Shown here one piece after another: positions 54,335 through 64,000 of a DNA stretch of 64,000 nt. The stretch is from Eutreptiella sp. 'Long Island Sound 2002'. Lineage: Eukaryota > Euglenozoa > Euglenophyceae > Eutreptiales > Eutreptiaceae. How positions within the stretch are numbered: position 1 is the first letter of the stretch; the number at the start of each line of letters is the position of its first letter. The notes beneath the pieces were generated by a model that worked only from the letters and a program-made list of their open reading frames with translations, had not been told where the DNA came from and did no database searches. The DNA is taken from assembly GCA_964036045.1 (NCBI GenBank), contig OZ038383.1:112875241-112939240 (forward strand), read 5' to 3'. The position numbers and the translations under genes are program-made.

Positions 54335-57300
54335 TCAGGCGCTGCATTGCTTTGCCGTCGGGCGCTGCATTGCTTTGTCGTCGGGCGCTGCATTGTTTTG
54401 TCGTCGGGCTCTGCATTGCTTTGTCGTCGGGCGCTGCATTGCTTTGCCGTCGGGCGCTGCATTGCTTTGTCGTCGGGCGCTGCATTGCTTTGTCGTCGGG
54501 CGCTGCATTGCTTTGTCGTCGGGCGCTGCATTGCTTTGTCGTCGGGCGCTGCATTGCTTTGTCGTCGGGGGCTGCATTGCTTTGTCGTCGGGCTCTGCAT
54601 TGCTTTGTCGTCGGGCACTGCATTGCTTTGCCGTCGGGCGCTGCATTGCTTTGTCGTCAGGTGCTGCATTGCTTTGTCGTCGGGCGCTGCATTCCTTTGT
54701 CATCGGGCTCTGCATTGCTTTGCTGTCGGGCGCTGCATTGCTTTGTCGTCGGGCGCTGCATTGCTTTGTCGTCGGGCTCTGCATTGCTTTGTTGTCGGGC
54801 GCTGCATTGCTTTGTCGTCGGGCGCTGCATTGCTTTGTCGTCGGGGGCTGCATTGCTTTGTCGTCGAGCTCTGCATTGCTTTGTCGTCGGGCCCTGCATT
54901 GCTTTGCCGTCGGGCGCTGCATTCCTTTGTCGTCGGGTGCTGCATTGCTTGGTCGTCGGGCGCTGCATTGCTTTGTCGTCGGGCGCTGCATTGTTTTGTC
55001 GTCGGGCTCTGCATTGCTTTGCCGTCGGGCGCTGCATTGCTTTGTCGTCGGGCGCTGCATTGCTTTGTCGTCGGGCGCTGCATTGCTTTGTCGTCGGGCG
55101 CTGCATTGCTTTGTCGTCGGGCGCTGCATTGCTTTGTCGTCGGGGGCTGCATTGCTTTGTCGTCGGGCTCTGCATTGCTTTGTCGTCGGGCACTGCATTG
55201 CTTTGCCGTCGGGCGCTGCATTGCTTTGTCGTCGGGTGCTGCATTGCTTTGTCGTCGGGCGCTGCATTCCTTTGTCATCGGGCTCTGCATTGCTTTGCTG
55301 TCGGGCGCTGCATTGCTTTGTCGTCGGGCGCTGCATTGCTTTGTCGTCGGGCTCTGCATTGCTTTGTTGTCGGGCGCTGCATTGCTTTGTCGTCGGGCGC
55401 TGCATTGTTTTGTCGTCGGGCTCTGCATTGCTTTGCCGTCGGGCGCTGCATTGCTTTGTCGTCGGGCGCTGCATTGTCGTCAGGCGCTGCATTGCTTTGT
55501 CGTCGGGCGCTGCATTGCTTTGTCGTCGGGCGCTGCATTGCTTTGTCGTCGGGCGCTGCATTGCTTTGTCGTCGGGCACTGCATTGCTTTGTCGTCGGGC
55601 GCTGCATTGCTTTGTCGTCGGGCGCTGCATTGCTTTGTCGTCGGGGGCTGCATTGCTTTGTCGTCGGGCTCTGCATTGCTTTGTCGTCGGGCCCTGCATT
55701 GCTTTGCCGTCGGGCGCTGCATTCCTTTGTTGTTCGGCGCTGCATTGCTTTGTCGTCGGGCGCTGCATTGCTTTGTCGTCGGGCTCTGCATTGCTTTGCC
55801 GTTGGGCGCTGCATTGCTTTGTCGTCGGGCGCTGCATTGCTTTGCCGTCAGGCGCTGCATTGCTTTGTCCTCAGCCGCTGCATTGCTTTGTCGTCGGGCT
55901 TTGCATTGCTTTGCCGTCAGGCTCTGCATTGCTTTGCCGTCGCGCGCTGCATTGCTTTGTCGCCGGGCTCTGCATTGCTTTGCCGTCGGGCACTGCATTG
56001 CTTTGTCGTCGGGCGCTGCATTGCTTTGTCGTCGGGCGCTGCATTGCTTTGCCGTCGGGCGCTGCTTTGCTTTGTGGTCGGGGTTTGCATTGCTTTGCCG
56101 TCGGGCTCTGCATTGCTTTGCCGTCGCGGGCTGCATTGCTTTGTCGTCGAGCGCTGCATTGCTTTGTCGTCGGGCTCTGCATTGCTTTGCCGTCGGTCGC
56201 TGCATTGTTTTGTCGTCAGGCGCTGCATTGCTTTGTCGTCGGGCTCTGCATTGCTTTGCCGTCGGGCGCTGCATTGCTTTGTCGTCGGGCTCTGCATTGC
56301 TTTGTTGTCGGGCGCTGCATTGCTTTGTCGTCGGGCGCTGCATTGCTTTGTCGTCGGGGGCTGCATTGCTTTGTCGTCGAGCTCTGCATTGCTTTGTCGT
56401 CGGGCCCTGCATTGCTTTGCCGTCGGGCGCTGCATTCCTTTGTCGTCGGGTGCTGCATTGCTTGGTCGTCGGGTGCTGCATTGCTTTGTCGTCGGGCGCT
56501 GCATTGTTTTGTCGTCGGGCTCTGCATTGCTTTGCCGTCGGGCGCTGCATTGCTTTGTCGTCGGGCGCTGCATTGCTTTGTCGTCGGGCGCTGCATTGCT
56601 TTGTCGTCGGGCGCTGCATTGCTTTGTCGTCGGGCGCTGCATTGCTTTGTCGTCGGGGGCTGCATTGCTTTGTCGTCGGGCTCTGCATTGCTTTGTCGTC
56701 GGGCACTGCATTGCTTTGCCGTCGGGCGCTGCATTGCTTTGTCGTCGGGTGCTGCATTGCTTTGTCGTCGGGCGCTGCATTCCTTTGTCATCGGGCTCTG
56801 CATTGCTTTGCTGTCGGGCGCTGCATTGCTTTGTCGTCGGGCGCTGCATTGCTTTGTCGTCGGGCTCTGCATTGCTTTGTTGTCGGGCGCTGCATTGCTT
56901 TGTCGTCGGGCGCTGCATTGTTTTGTCGTCGGGCTCTGCATTGCTTTGCCGTCGGGCGCTGCATTGCTTTGTCGTCGGGCGCTGCATTGTCGTCGGGCGC
57001 TGCATTGCTTTGTCGTCGGGCGCTGCATTGCTTTGTCGTCGGGGGCTGCATTGCTTTGTCGTCGGGCGCTGCATTGCTTTGTCGTCGGGCACTGCATTGC
57101 TTTGTCGTCGGGCGCTGCATTGCTTTGTCGTCGGGCGCTGCATTGCTTTGTCGTCGGGGGCTGCATTGCTTTGTCGTCGGGCTCTGCATTGCTTTGTCGT
57201 CGGGCCCTGCATTGCTTTGCCGTCGGGCGCTGCATTCCTTTGTTGTTCGGCGCTGCATTGCTTTGTCGTCGGGCGCTGCATTGCTTTGTCGTCGGGCTCT

Positions 57301-60300
57301 GCATTGCTTTGCCGTTGGGCGCTGCATTGCTTTGTCGTCGGGCGCTGCATTGCTTTGCCGTCAGGCGCTGCATTGCTTTGTCCTCAGCCGCTGCATTGCT
57401 TTGTCGTCGGGCTTTGCATTGCTTTGCCGTCAGGCTCTGCATTGCTTTGCCGTCGCGCGCTGCATTGCTTTGTCGCCGGGCTCTGCATTGCTTTGCCGTC
57501 GGGCACTGCATTGCTTTGTCGTCGGGCGCTGCATTGCTTTGTCGTCGGGCGCTGCATTGCTTTGCCGTCGGGCGCTGCTTTGCTTTGTGGTCGGGGTTTG
57601 CATTGCTTTGCCGTCGGGCTCTGCATTGCTTTGCCGTCGCGGGCTGCATTGCTTTGTCGTCGAGCGCTGCATTGCTTTGTCGTCGGGCTCTGCATTGCTT
57701 TGCCGTCGGTCGCTGCATTGTTTTGTCGTCAGGCGCTGCATTGCTTTGTCGTCGGGCTCTGCATTGCTTTGCCGTCGGGCGCTGCATTGCTTTGTCGTCG
57801 GGCGCTGCATTGCTTTGTCATCGGGCTCTGCATTGCTTTGCCTACGGGCGCTGCATTGCTTTGTCGTCAGGCGCTGCATTGCTTTGTTGTCGGGCCCTGC
57901 ATTGCTTTGTCGTCGGGCTCTGCATTGCTTTGCCATCGGGCGCTGCATTGCTTTGTCGTCGGGCGCTGCATTGCTTTGTCGTCGGGCTCTGCATTGCTTT
58001 GCCGTCGGGCGCTGCATTGCTTTGTCGTCGGGCGCTGCATTGCTTTGTCGTCGAGCGCTGCATTGCTTTGTCGTCGGGCGCTGCATTGCTTTGTCGTCGA
58101 GCTCTGCATTGCTTTGCCGTCGGGCGCTGCATTGCTTTGTCGTCAGGCGCTGCATTGCTTTGTCGTCGGGCTCTGCATTGCTTTGTCGTCGGGCGCTGCA
58201 TTGCTTTGTCGTCGAGCTCTGCATTACTTTGCCGTCGGGCGCTGCATTGCTTTGTCGTCAGGCGCTGCATTGCTTTGTCGTCGGGCTCTGCATTGCTTTG
58301 TCGTCGGGCTCTGCATTGCTTTGCCATCGGGCGCTGCATTGCTTTGTCGTCGGGCGCTGCATTGCTTTGTCGTCGAGGTCTGCATTGCTTTGCCGTCGGG
58401 CGCTGCATTGCTTTGTCGTTGGGCGCTGCATTGCTTTGTCGTCGAGCGCTGCATTGCTTTGTCGTCGGGCGCTGAATTGCTTTGTCGTCGGGCTCTGCAT
58501 TGCTTTGCCGTCAGGCGTTGCATTGCTTTGTCGTCGGGCGCTGCATTGCTTTGTCGTCGGGCGCTGCATTGCTTTGTCGTCGGGCGCTGCATTGCTTTGC
58601 CGTCGGGCGCTGCTTTGCTTTGTGGTCGGGCTTTGCATTGCTTTGCCGTCGGGCTCTGCATTGCTTTGCCGTCGCGGGCTGCATTGCTTTGTCGTCGAGC
58701 GCTGCATTGCTTTGTCGTCGGGCTCTGCATTGCTTTGCCGTCGGTCGCTGCATTGTTTTGTCGTCAGGCGCTGCATTGCTTTGTCGTCGGGCTCTGCATT
58801 GCTTTGCCGTCGGGCGCTGCATTGCTTTGTCGTCGGGCGCTGCATTGCTTTGTCATCGGGCTCTGCATTGCTTTGCCTACGGGCGCTGCATTGCTTTGTC
58901 GTCAGGCGCTGCATTGCTTTGTTGTCGGGCCCTGCATTGCTTTGTCGTCAGGCTCTGCATTGCTTTGCCATCGGGCGCTGCATTGCTTTGTCGTCGGGCG
59001 CTGCATTGCTTTGTCGTCGGGCTCTGCATTGCTTTGCCGTCGGGCGCTGCATTGCTTTGTCGTCGGGCGCTGCATTGCTTTGTCGTCGAGCGCTGCATTG
59101 CTTTGTCGTCGGGCGCTGCATTGCTTTGTCGTCGAGCTCTGCATTGCTTTGCCGTCGGGCGCTGCATTGCTTTGTCGTCCGGCTCTGCATTGCTTTGTTG
59201 TCGGGCGCTGCATTGCTTTGTCGTCGGGCGCTGCATTGTTTTGTCGTCGGGCTCTGCATTGCTTTGCCGTCGGGCGCTGCATTGCTTTGTCGTCGGGCGC
59301 TGCATTGTCGTCGGGCGCTGCATTGCTTTGTCGTCGGGCGCTGCATTGCTTTGTCGTCGGGCGCTGCATTGCTTTGTCGTCGGGCGCTGCATTGCTTTGT
59401 CGTCGGGCACTGCATTGCTTTGTCGTCGGGCGCTGCATTGCTTTGTCGTCGGGCGCTGCATTGCTTTGTCGTCGGGGGCTGCATTGCTTTGTCGTCGGGC
59501 TCTGCATTGCTTTGTCGTCGGGCCCTGCATTGCTTTGCCGTCGGGCGCTGCATTCCTTTGTTGTTCGGCGCTGCATTGCTTTGTCGTCGGGCGCTGCATT
59601 GCTTTGTCGTCGGGCTCTGCATTGCTTTGCCGTTGGGCGCTGCATTGCTTTGTCGTCGGGCGCTGCATTGCTTTGCCGTCAGGCGCTGCATTGCTTTGTC
59701 CTCAGCCGCTGCATTGCTTTGTCGTCGGGCTTTGCATTGCTTTGCCGTCAGGCTCTGCATTGCTTTGCCGTCGCGCGCTGCATTGCTTTGTCGCCGGGCT
59801 CTGCATTGCTTTGCCGTCGGGCACTGCATTGCTTTGTCGTCGGGCGCTGCATTGCTTTGTCGTCGGGCGCTGCATTGCTTTGCCGTCGGGCGCTGCTTTG
59901 CTTTGTGGTCGGGCTTTGCATTGCTTTGCCGTCGGGCTCTGCATTGCTTTGCCGTCGCGGGCTGCATTGCTTTGTCGTCGAGCGCTGCATTGCTTTGTCG
60001 TCGGGCTCTGCATTGCTTTGCCGTCGGTCGCTGCATTGTTTTGTCGTCAGGCGCTGCATTGCTTTGTCGTCGGGCTCTGCATTGCTTTGCCGTCGGGCGC
60101 TGCATTGCTTTGTCGTCGGGCGCTGCATTGCTTTGTCATCGGGCTCTGCATTGCTTTGCCTACGGGCGCTGCATTGCTTTGTCGTCAGGCGCTGCATTGC
60201 TTTGTTGTCGGGCCCTGCATTGCTTTGTCGTCGGGCTCTGCATTGCTTTGCCATCGGGCGCTGCATTGCTTTGTCGTCGGGCGCTGCATTGCTTTGTCGT

Positions 60301-63300
60301 CAGGCTCTGCATTGCTTTGCCGTCGGGCGCTGCATTGCTTTGTCGTCGGGCGCTGCATTGCTTTGTCGTCGAGCGCTGCATTGCTTTGTCGTCGGGCGCT
60401 GCATTGCTTTGTCGTCGAGCTCTGCATTGCTTTGCCGTCGGGCGCTGCATTGCTTTGTCGTCAGGCGCTGCATTGCTTTGTCGTCGGGCTCTGCATTGCT
60501 TTGTCGTCGGGCGCTGCATTGCTTTGTCGTCGAGCTCTGCATTACTTTGCCGTCGGGCGCTGCATTGCTTTGTCGTCAGGCGCTGCATTGCTTTGTCGTC
60601 GGGCTCTGCATTGCTTTGTCGTCGGGCTCTGCATTGCTTTGCCATCGGGCGCTGCATTGCTTTGTCGTCGGGCGCTGCATTGCTTTGTCGTCGAGGTCTG
60701 CATTGCTTTGCCGTCGGGCGCTGCATTGCTTTGTCGTTGGGCGCTGCATTGCTTTGTCGTCGAGCGCTGCATTGCTTTGTCGTCGGGCGCTGCATTGCTT
60801 TGTCGTCGGGCTCTGCATTGCTTTGCCGTCAGGCGTTGCATTGCTTTGTCGTCGGGCGCTGCATTGCTTTGTCGTCGGGCGCTGCATTGCTTTGTCGTCG
60901 GGCGCTGCATTGCTTTGCCGTCGGGCGCTGCTTTGCTTTGTGGTCGGGCTTTGCATTGCTTTGCCGTTGGGCTCTGCATTGCTTTGCCGTCGCGGGCTGC
61001 ATTGCTTTGTCGTCGAGCGCTGCATTGCTTTGTCGTCGGGCTCTGCATTGCTTTGCCGTCGGTCGCTGCATTGTTTTGTCGTCAGGCGCTGCATTGCTTT
61101 GTCGTCGGGCTCTGCATTGCTTTGCCGTCGGCCGCTGCATTGCTTTGTCGTCGGGCGCTGCATTGCTTTGTCATCGGGCTCTGCATTGCTTTGCCTACGG
61201 GCGCTGCATTGCTTTGTCGTCAGGCGCTGCATTGCTTTGTTGTCGGGCCCTGCATTGCTTTGTCGTCAGGCTCTGCATTGCTTTGCCATCGGGCGCTGCA
61301 TTGCTTTGTCGTCGGGCGCTGCATTGCTTTGTCGTCGGGCTCTGCATTGCTTTGCCGTCGGGCGCTGCATTGCTTTGTCGTCGGGCGCTGCATTGCTTTG
61401 TCGTCGAGCGCTGCATTGCTTTGTCGTCGGGCGCTGCATTGCTTTGTCGTCGAGCTCTGCATTGCTTTGCCGTCGGGCGCTGCATTGCTTTGTCGTCAGG
61501 CGCTGCATTGCTTTGTCGTCGGGCTCTGCATTGCTTTGTCGTCGGGCGCTGCATTGCTTTGTCGTCGAGCTCTGCATTGCTTTGCCGTCGGGCGCTGCAT
61601 TGCTTTGTCGTCAGGCGCTGCATTGCTTTGTCGTCGGGCTCTGCATTGCTTTGTCGTCGGGCTCTGCATTGCTTTGCCATCGGGCGCTGCATTGCTTTGT
61701 CGTCGGGCGATGCATTGCTTTGTCGTCGAGGTCTGCATTGCTTTCCCGTCGGGCGCTGCATTGCTTTGTCGTTGGGCGCTGCATTGCTTTGTCGTCGAGC
61801 GCTGCATTGCTTTGTCGTCGGGCGCTGCATTGCTTTGTCGTCGGGCTCTGCATTGCTTTGCCGTCAGGCGTTGCATTGCTTTGTCGTCGGGCGCTGCATT
61901 GCTTTGTCGTCGGGCGCTGCATTGCTTTGTCGTCGGGCTCTGCATTGCTTTGCCGTCGGGCGCTGCATTGCTTTGCCGTCGGGCGCTGCATTGCTTTGTC
62001 GTCGGGCGCTGCATTGCTTTGTCGTCGGGCGCTGCATTGCTTTGTCGTCAGGCGCTGCATTGCTTTGTCGTCGGGCTCTGCATTGCTTTGTCGTCGGGCT
62101 TTGCATTGCTTTGCCGTCGGGCTCTGCATTGCTTTGCCGTCGGGCGCTGCATTGCTTTGTCGTCGGGCGCTGCATTGCTTTGTCGTTGGGCTCTGCATTG
62201 CTTTGCCGTCGGGCGCTGCATTGCTTTGTCGTCGGGCGCTGCATTGTTTTGTCGTCGGGCTCTGCATTGCTTTGCCGTCGGGCACTGCATTGCTTTGTTG
62301 TCGGGCGCTGCATTGCTTTGTCGTCGGGCGCTGCATTGCTTTGTCGTCGGGCGCTGCATTGCTTTGTTGTCGGGCGCTGCATTGCTTTGTCGTCGGGCTC
62401 TGCATTGCTTTGCCGTCAGGCGCTGCATTGCTTTGTCGTCGGGCGCTGCATTGCTTTGTCGTCGGGCGCTGCATTGCTTTGTCGTCGGGCGCTGCATTGC
62501 TTTGTCGTCGGGCTCTGCATTGCTTTGTCGTCGGGCGCTGCATTGCTTTGTCGGCGGGCGCTGCATTGTTTTGTCGTCGGGGGCTGCATTGCTTTGTCGT
62601 CGGGCTCTGCATTGCTTTGTCGTCGGGCCCTGCATTGCTTTGCCGTCGGGCGCTGCATTGCTTTGTCGTCGGGCGCTGCATTGCTTTGTCGTCGGGCGCT
62701 GCATTCCTTTGTCGTCGGGCTCTGCATTGCTTTGCTGTCGGGCGCTGCATTGCTTTGTCGTCGGGCGCTGCATTGCTTTGTCGTCGGGCTCTGCATTGCT
62801 TTGTTGTCGGGCGCTGCATTGCTTTGTCCTCGGGCGCTGCATTGCTTTGTCGTCGGACTCTGCATTGCTTTGCCGTCGGGCGCTGCCTTGCTTTGTCGTC
62901 GGGCGCTGCATTGCTTTGTCGTCAGGCTTTGCATTGCTTTGCCGTCGGGCTCTGCATTGCTTCGCCGTCGGGCGCTGCGTTGCTTTGTCGTCAGGCGCTG
63001 CATTGCTTTGTCGTTGCGCTCTGCATTGCTTTGCTGTCGGGCGCTGCATTGCTTTGTCGTCGGGCGCTGCATTGTTTTGTCGTCAGGCTCTGCATTGCTT
63101 TGCCGTCGGGCGCTGCATTGCTTTGTCGTCTGGCGCTGCATTGCTTTGTCGTCGGGCGCTGCATTGCTTTGTCGTCGGGGGCTGCGTTGCTTTGTCGTTC
63201 GGCGCTGCATTGCTTTGTCGTCGGGCTCTGCATTGCTTTGCCGTCGGGCGCTGCTTTGCTTTGTGGTCGGGCTTTGCATTGCTTTGCCGTCGGGCTCTGC

Positions 63301-63900
63301 ATTGCTTTGCCGTCGCGGGCTGCATTGCTTTGTTGTCGAGCGCTGCATTGCTTTGTCGTCGGGCTCTGCATTGCTTTGCCGTCGGTTGCTGCATTGTTTT
63401 GTCGTCAGGCGCTGCATTGCTTTGTCGTCGGGCTCTGCATTGCTTTGCCGTCGGGCGCTGCATTGCTTTGTCGTCGGGCGCTGCATTGCTTTGTCATCGG
63501 GCTCTGCATTGCTTTGCCTACGGGCGCTGCATTGCTTTGTCGTCAGGCGCTGCATTGCTTTGTTGTCGGGCCCTGCATTGCTTTGTCGTCGGGCTCTGCA
63601 TTGCTTTGCCATCGGGCGCTGCATTGCTTTGTCGTCGGGCGCTGCATTGCTTTGTCGTCGGGCTCTGCATTGCTTTGCCGTCGGGCGCTGCATTGCTTTG
63701 TCGTCGGGCGCTGCATTGCCTTGTCGTCGAGCGCTGCATTGCTTTGTCGTCGGGCGCTGCATTGCTTTGTCGTCGAGCTCTGCATTGCTTTGCCGTCGGG
63801 CGCTGCATTGCTTTGTCGTCAGGCGCTGCATTGCTTTGTCGTCGGGCTCTGCATTGCTTTGTCGTCGGGCGCTGCATTGCTTTGTCGTCGAGCTCTGCAT
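54335..63900. repeat. 1,513-bp and 2,318-bp super-repeats in the 23-bp array
   Basis: The 18-bp unit (CTTTG missing) at 55471, 56984 and 59302, and the string TCCTCAGCC at 55868, 57381 and 59699, both give spacings of 1,513 then 2,318 bp. CCTAC markers at 57841, 58876, 60159, 61194 and 63517 alternate 1,035, 1,283, 1,035 and then 2,323 bp, with 1,035 + 1,283 = 2,318. The larger unit equals the smaller plus 35 extra 23-bp units. Confidence 0.82.
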
Positions 63901-64000
63901 TGCTTTGCCGTCGGGCGCTGCATTGCTTTGTCGTCAGGCGCTGCATTGCTTTGTCGTCGGGCTCTGCATTGCTTTGTCGTCGGGCTCTGCATTGCTTTGC

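Larger units (their letters stand above)
32160..64000. repeat. 23-bp minisatellite, about 1,380 units, open at right edge
   Basis: Tandem 23-bp unit (first complete unit 32160-32182) with a TGCATTGC core, a CTTTG step and a CpG-rich TCGTCGGGCGC box. Main variants are TC versus CC before GTC, and CGC, CTC or CTT after GGG. The variants are ordered, so a 69-bp trimer is common. Because 23 is not a multiple of 3 and the consensus holds no stop on either strand, every frame cycles through the same 23 residues and gives long ORFs: plus strand up to 3,813 codons (33832-45273), minus strand up to 928. These are not annotated as genes. Rare 18-bp units occur at 55471, 56984 and 59302. No interruption by other sequence is seen. 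Confidence 0.97.

Noticed and set aside
32096-58475. Very long plus-strand ORFs (1,984, 3,813, 2,176, 1,323, 1,532 and 2,738 codons)
   Set aside because: All are translations of the 23-bp satellite, which lacks stops in any frame. They have no unique sequence, no conserved start, and the three frames overlap one another.
31853-63946. Dozens of minus-strand ORFs with the MQRPTTKQCSARRQSNA cycle
   Set aside because: Same satellite read on the other strand. Ends are set by chance CpG-to-CpA changes creating TGA.
32160-64000. CRISPR array
   Set aside because: Contiguous 23-bp tandem units without distinct spacers, in eukaryotic satellite context, with no cas genes.

Overview
The window looks like heterochromatic, repeat-dominated nuclear DNA of a eukaryote. 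There is no bacterial gene organisation and no recognisable tRNA, rRNA or CRISPR array. The one clear gene-bearing object is a full-length Ty3/gypsy-type LTR retrotransposon. The style of its Pol (RT and RNase H wording, and a phage-Dam-like methyltransferase domain) reminds me of alveolate, especially dinoflagellate, retroelements. That placement is an inference from memory of protein style, not a search result, and I hold it at about 0.5.

Layout. 1-1697 and 12465-28960 are the two arms of one 10-bp minisatellite (GGGAGCTAAA / GGGAGCTGAA), built into higher-order repeats of roughly 120-170 bp. A 10,767-bp retrotransposon (1698-12464) splits it. The element has 532-bp LTRs, a GCTAA target-site duplication, an initiator-tRNA-Met-type primer binding site and a polypurine tract. 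28961-32159 is a 3.2-kb island of more complex sequence. It holds a 184-bp tandem satellite (29255-30508), a 138-bp duplication (30796-31065) and some weak minus-strand reading frames. 32160-64000 (open at the window end) is a 23-bp minisatellite of about 1,380 units. All of its reading frames on both strands are largely free of stops, so the very long ORFs there (up to 3,813 codons) are not convincing genes.

The element. Gag and Pol lie in the same frame, separated by one UAG. Directly downstream is a perfect 8-bp hairpin whose C-rich loop is complementary to the G-rich bases at the stop, which resembles gammaretroviral stop-codon readthrough. Pol order is protease, Dam-like methyltransferase domain, reverse transcriptase, RNase H, integrase (zinc-binding, D,D,E core, GPF module), chromodomain; this makes it a chromovirus. 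The LTRs differ at only 5 of 532 positions, so the insertion is young. This copy nevertheless carries an in-frame TGA in RT and a one-base shift at an A7 run in integrase, and its gag frame has a TAA shortly after the LTR. It is probably not autonomous as assembled.

How the parts fit. A chromodomain element sitting inside satellite DNA fits heterochromatin-directed integration. The two minisatellites show several levels of tandem duplication (segments of about 1.5-2.5 kb, and a more distant copy about 14 kb away), typical of unequal exchange or replication slippage. No search, alignment or folding program was run; all coordinates and identities come from reading the sequence.
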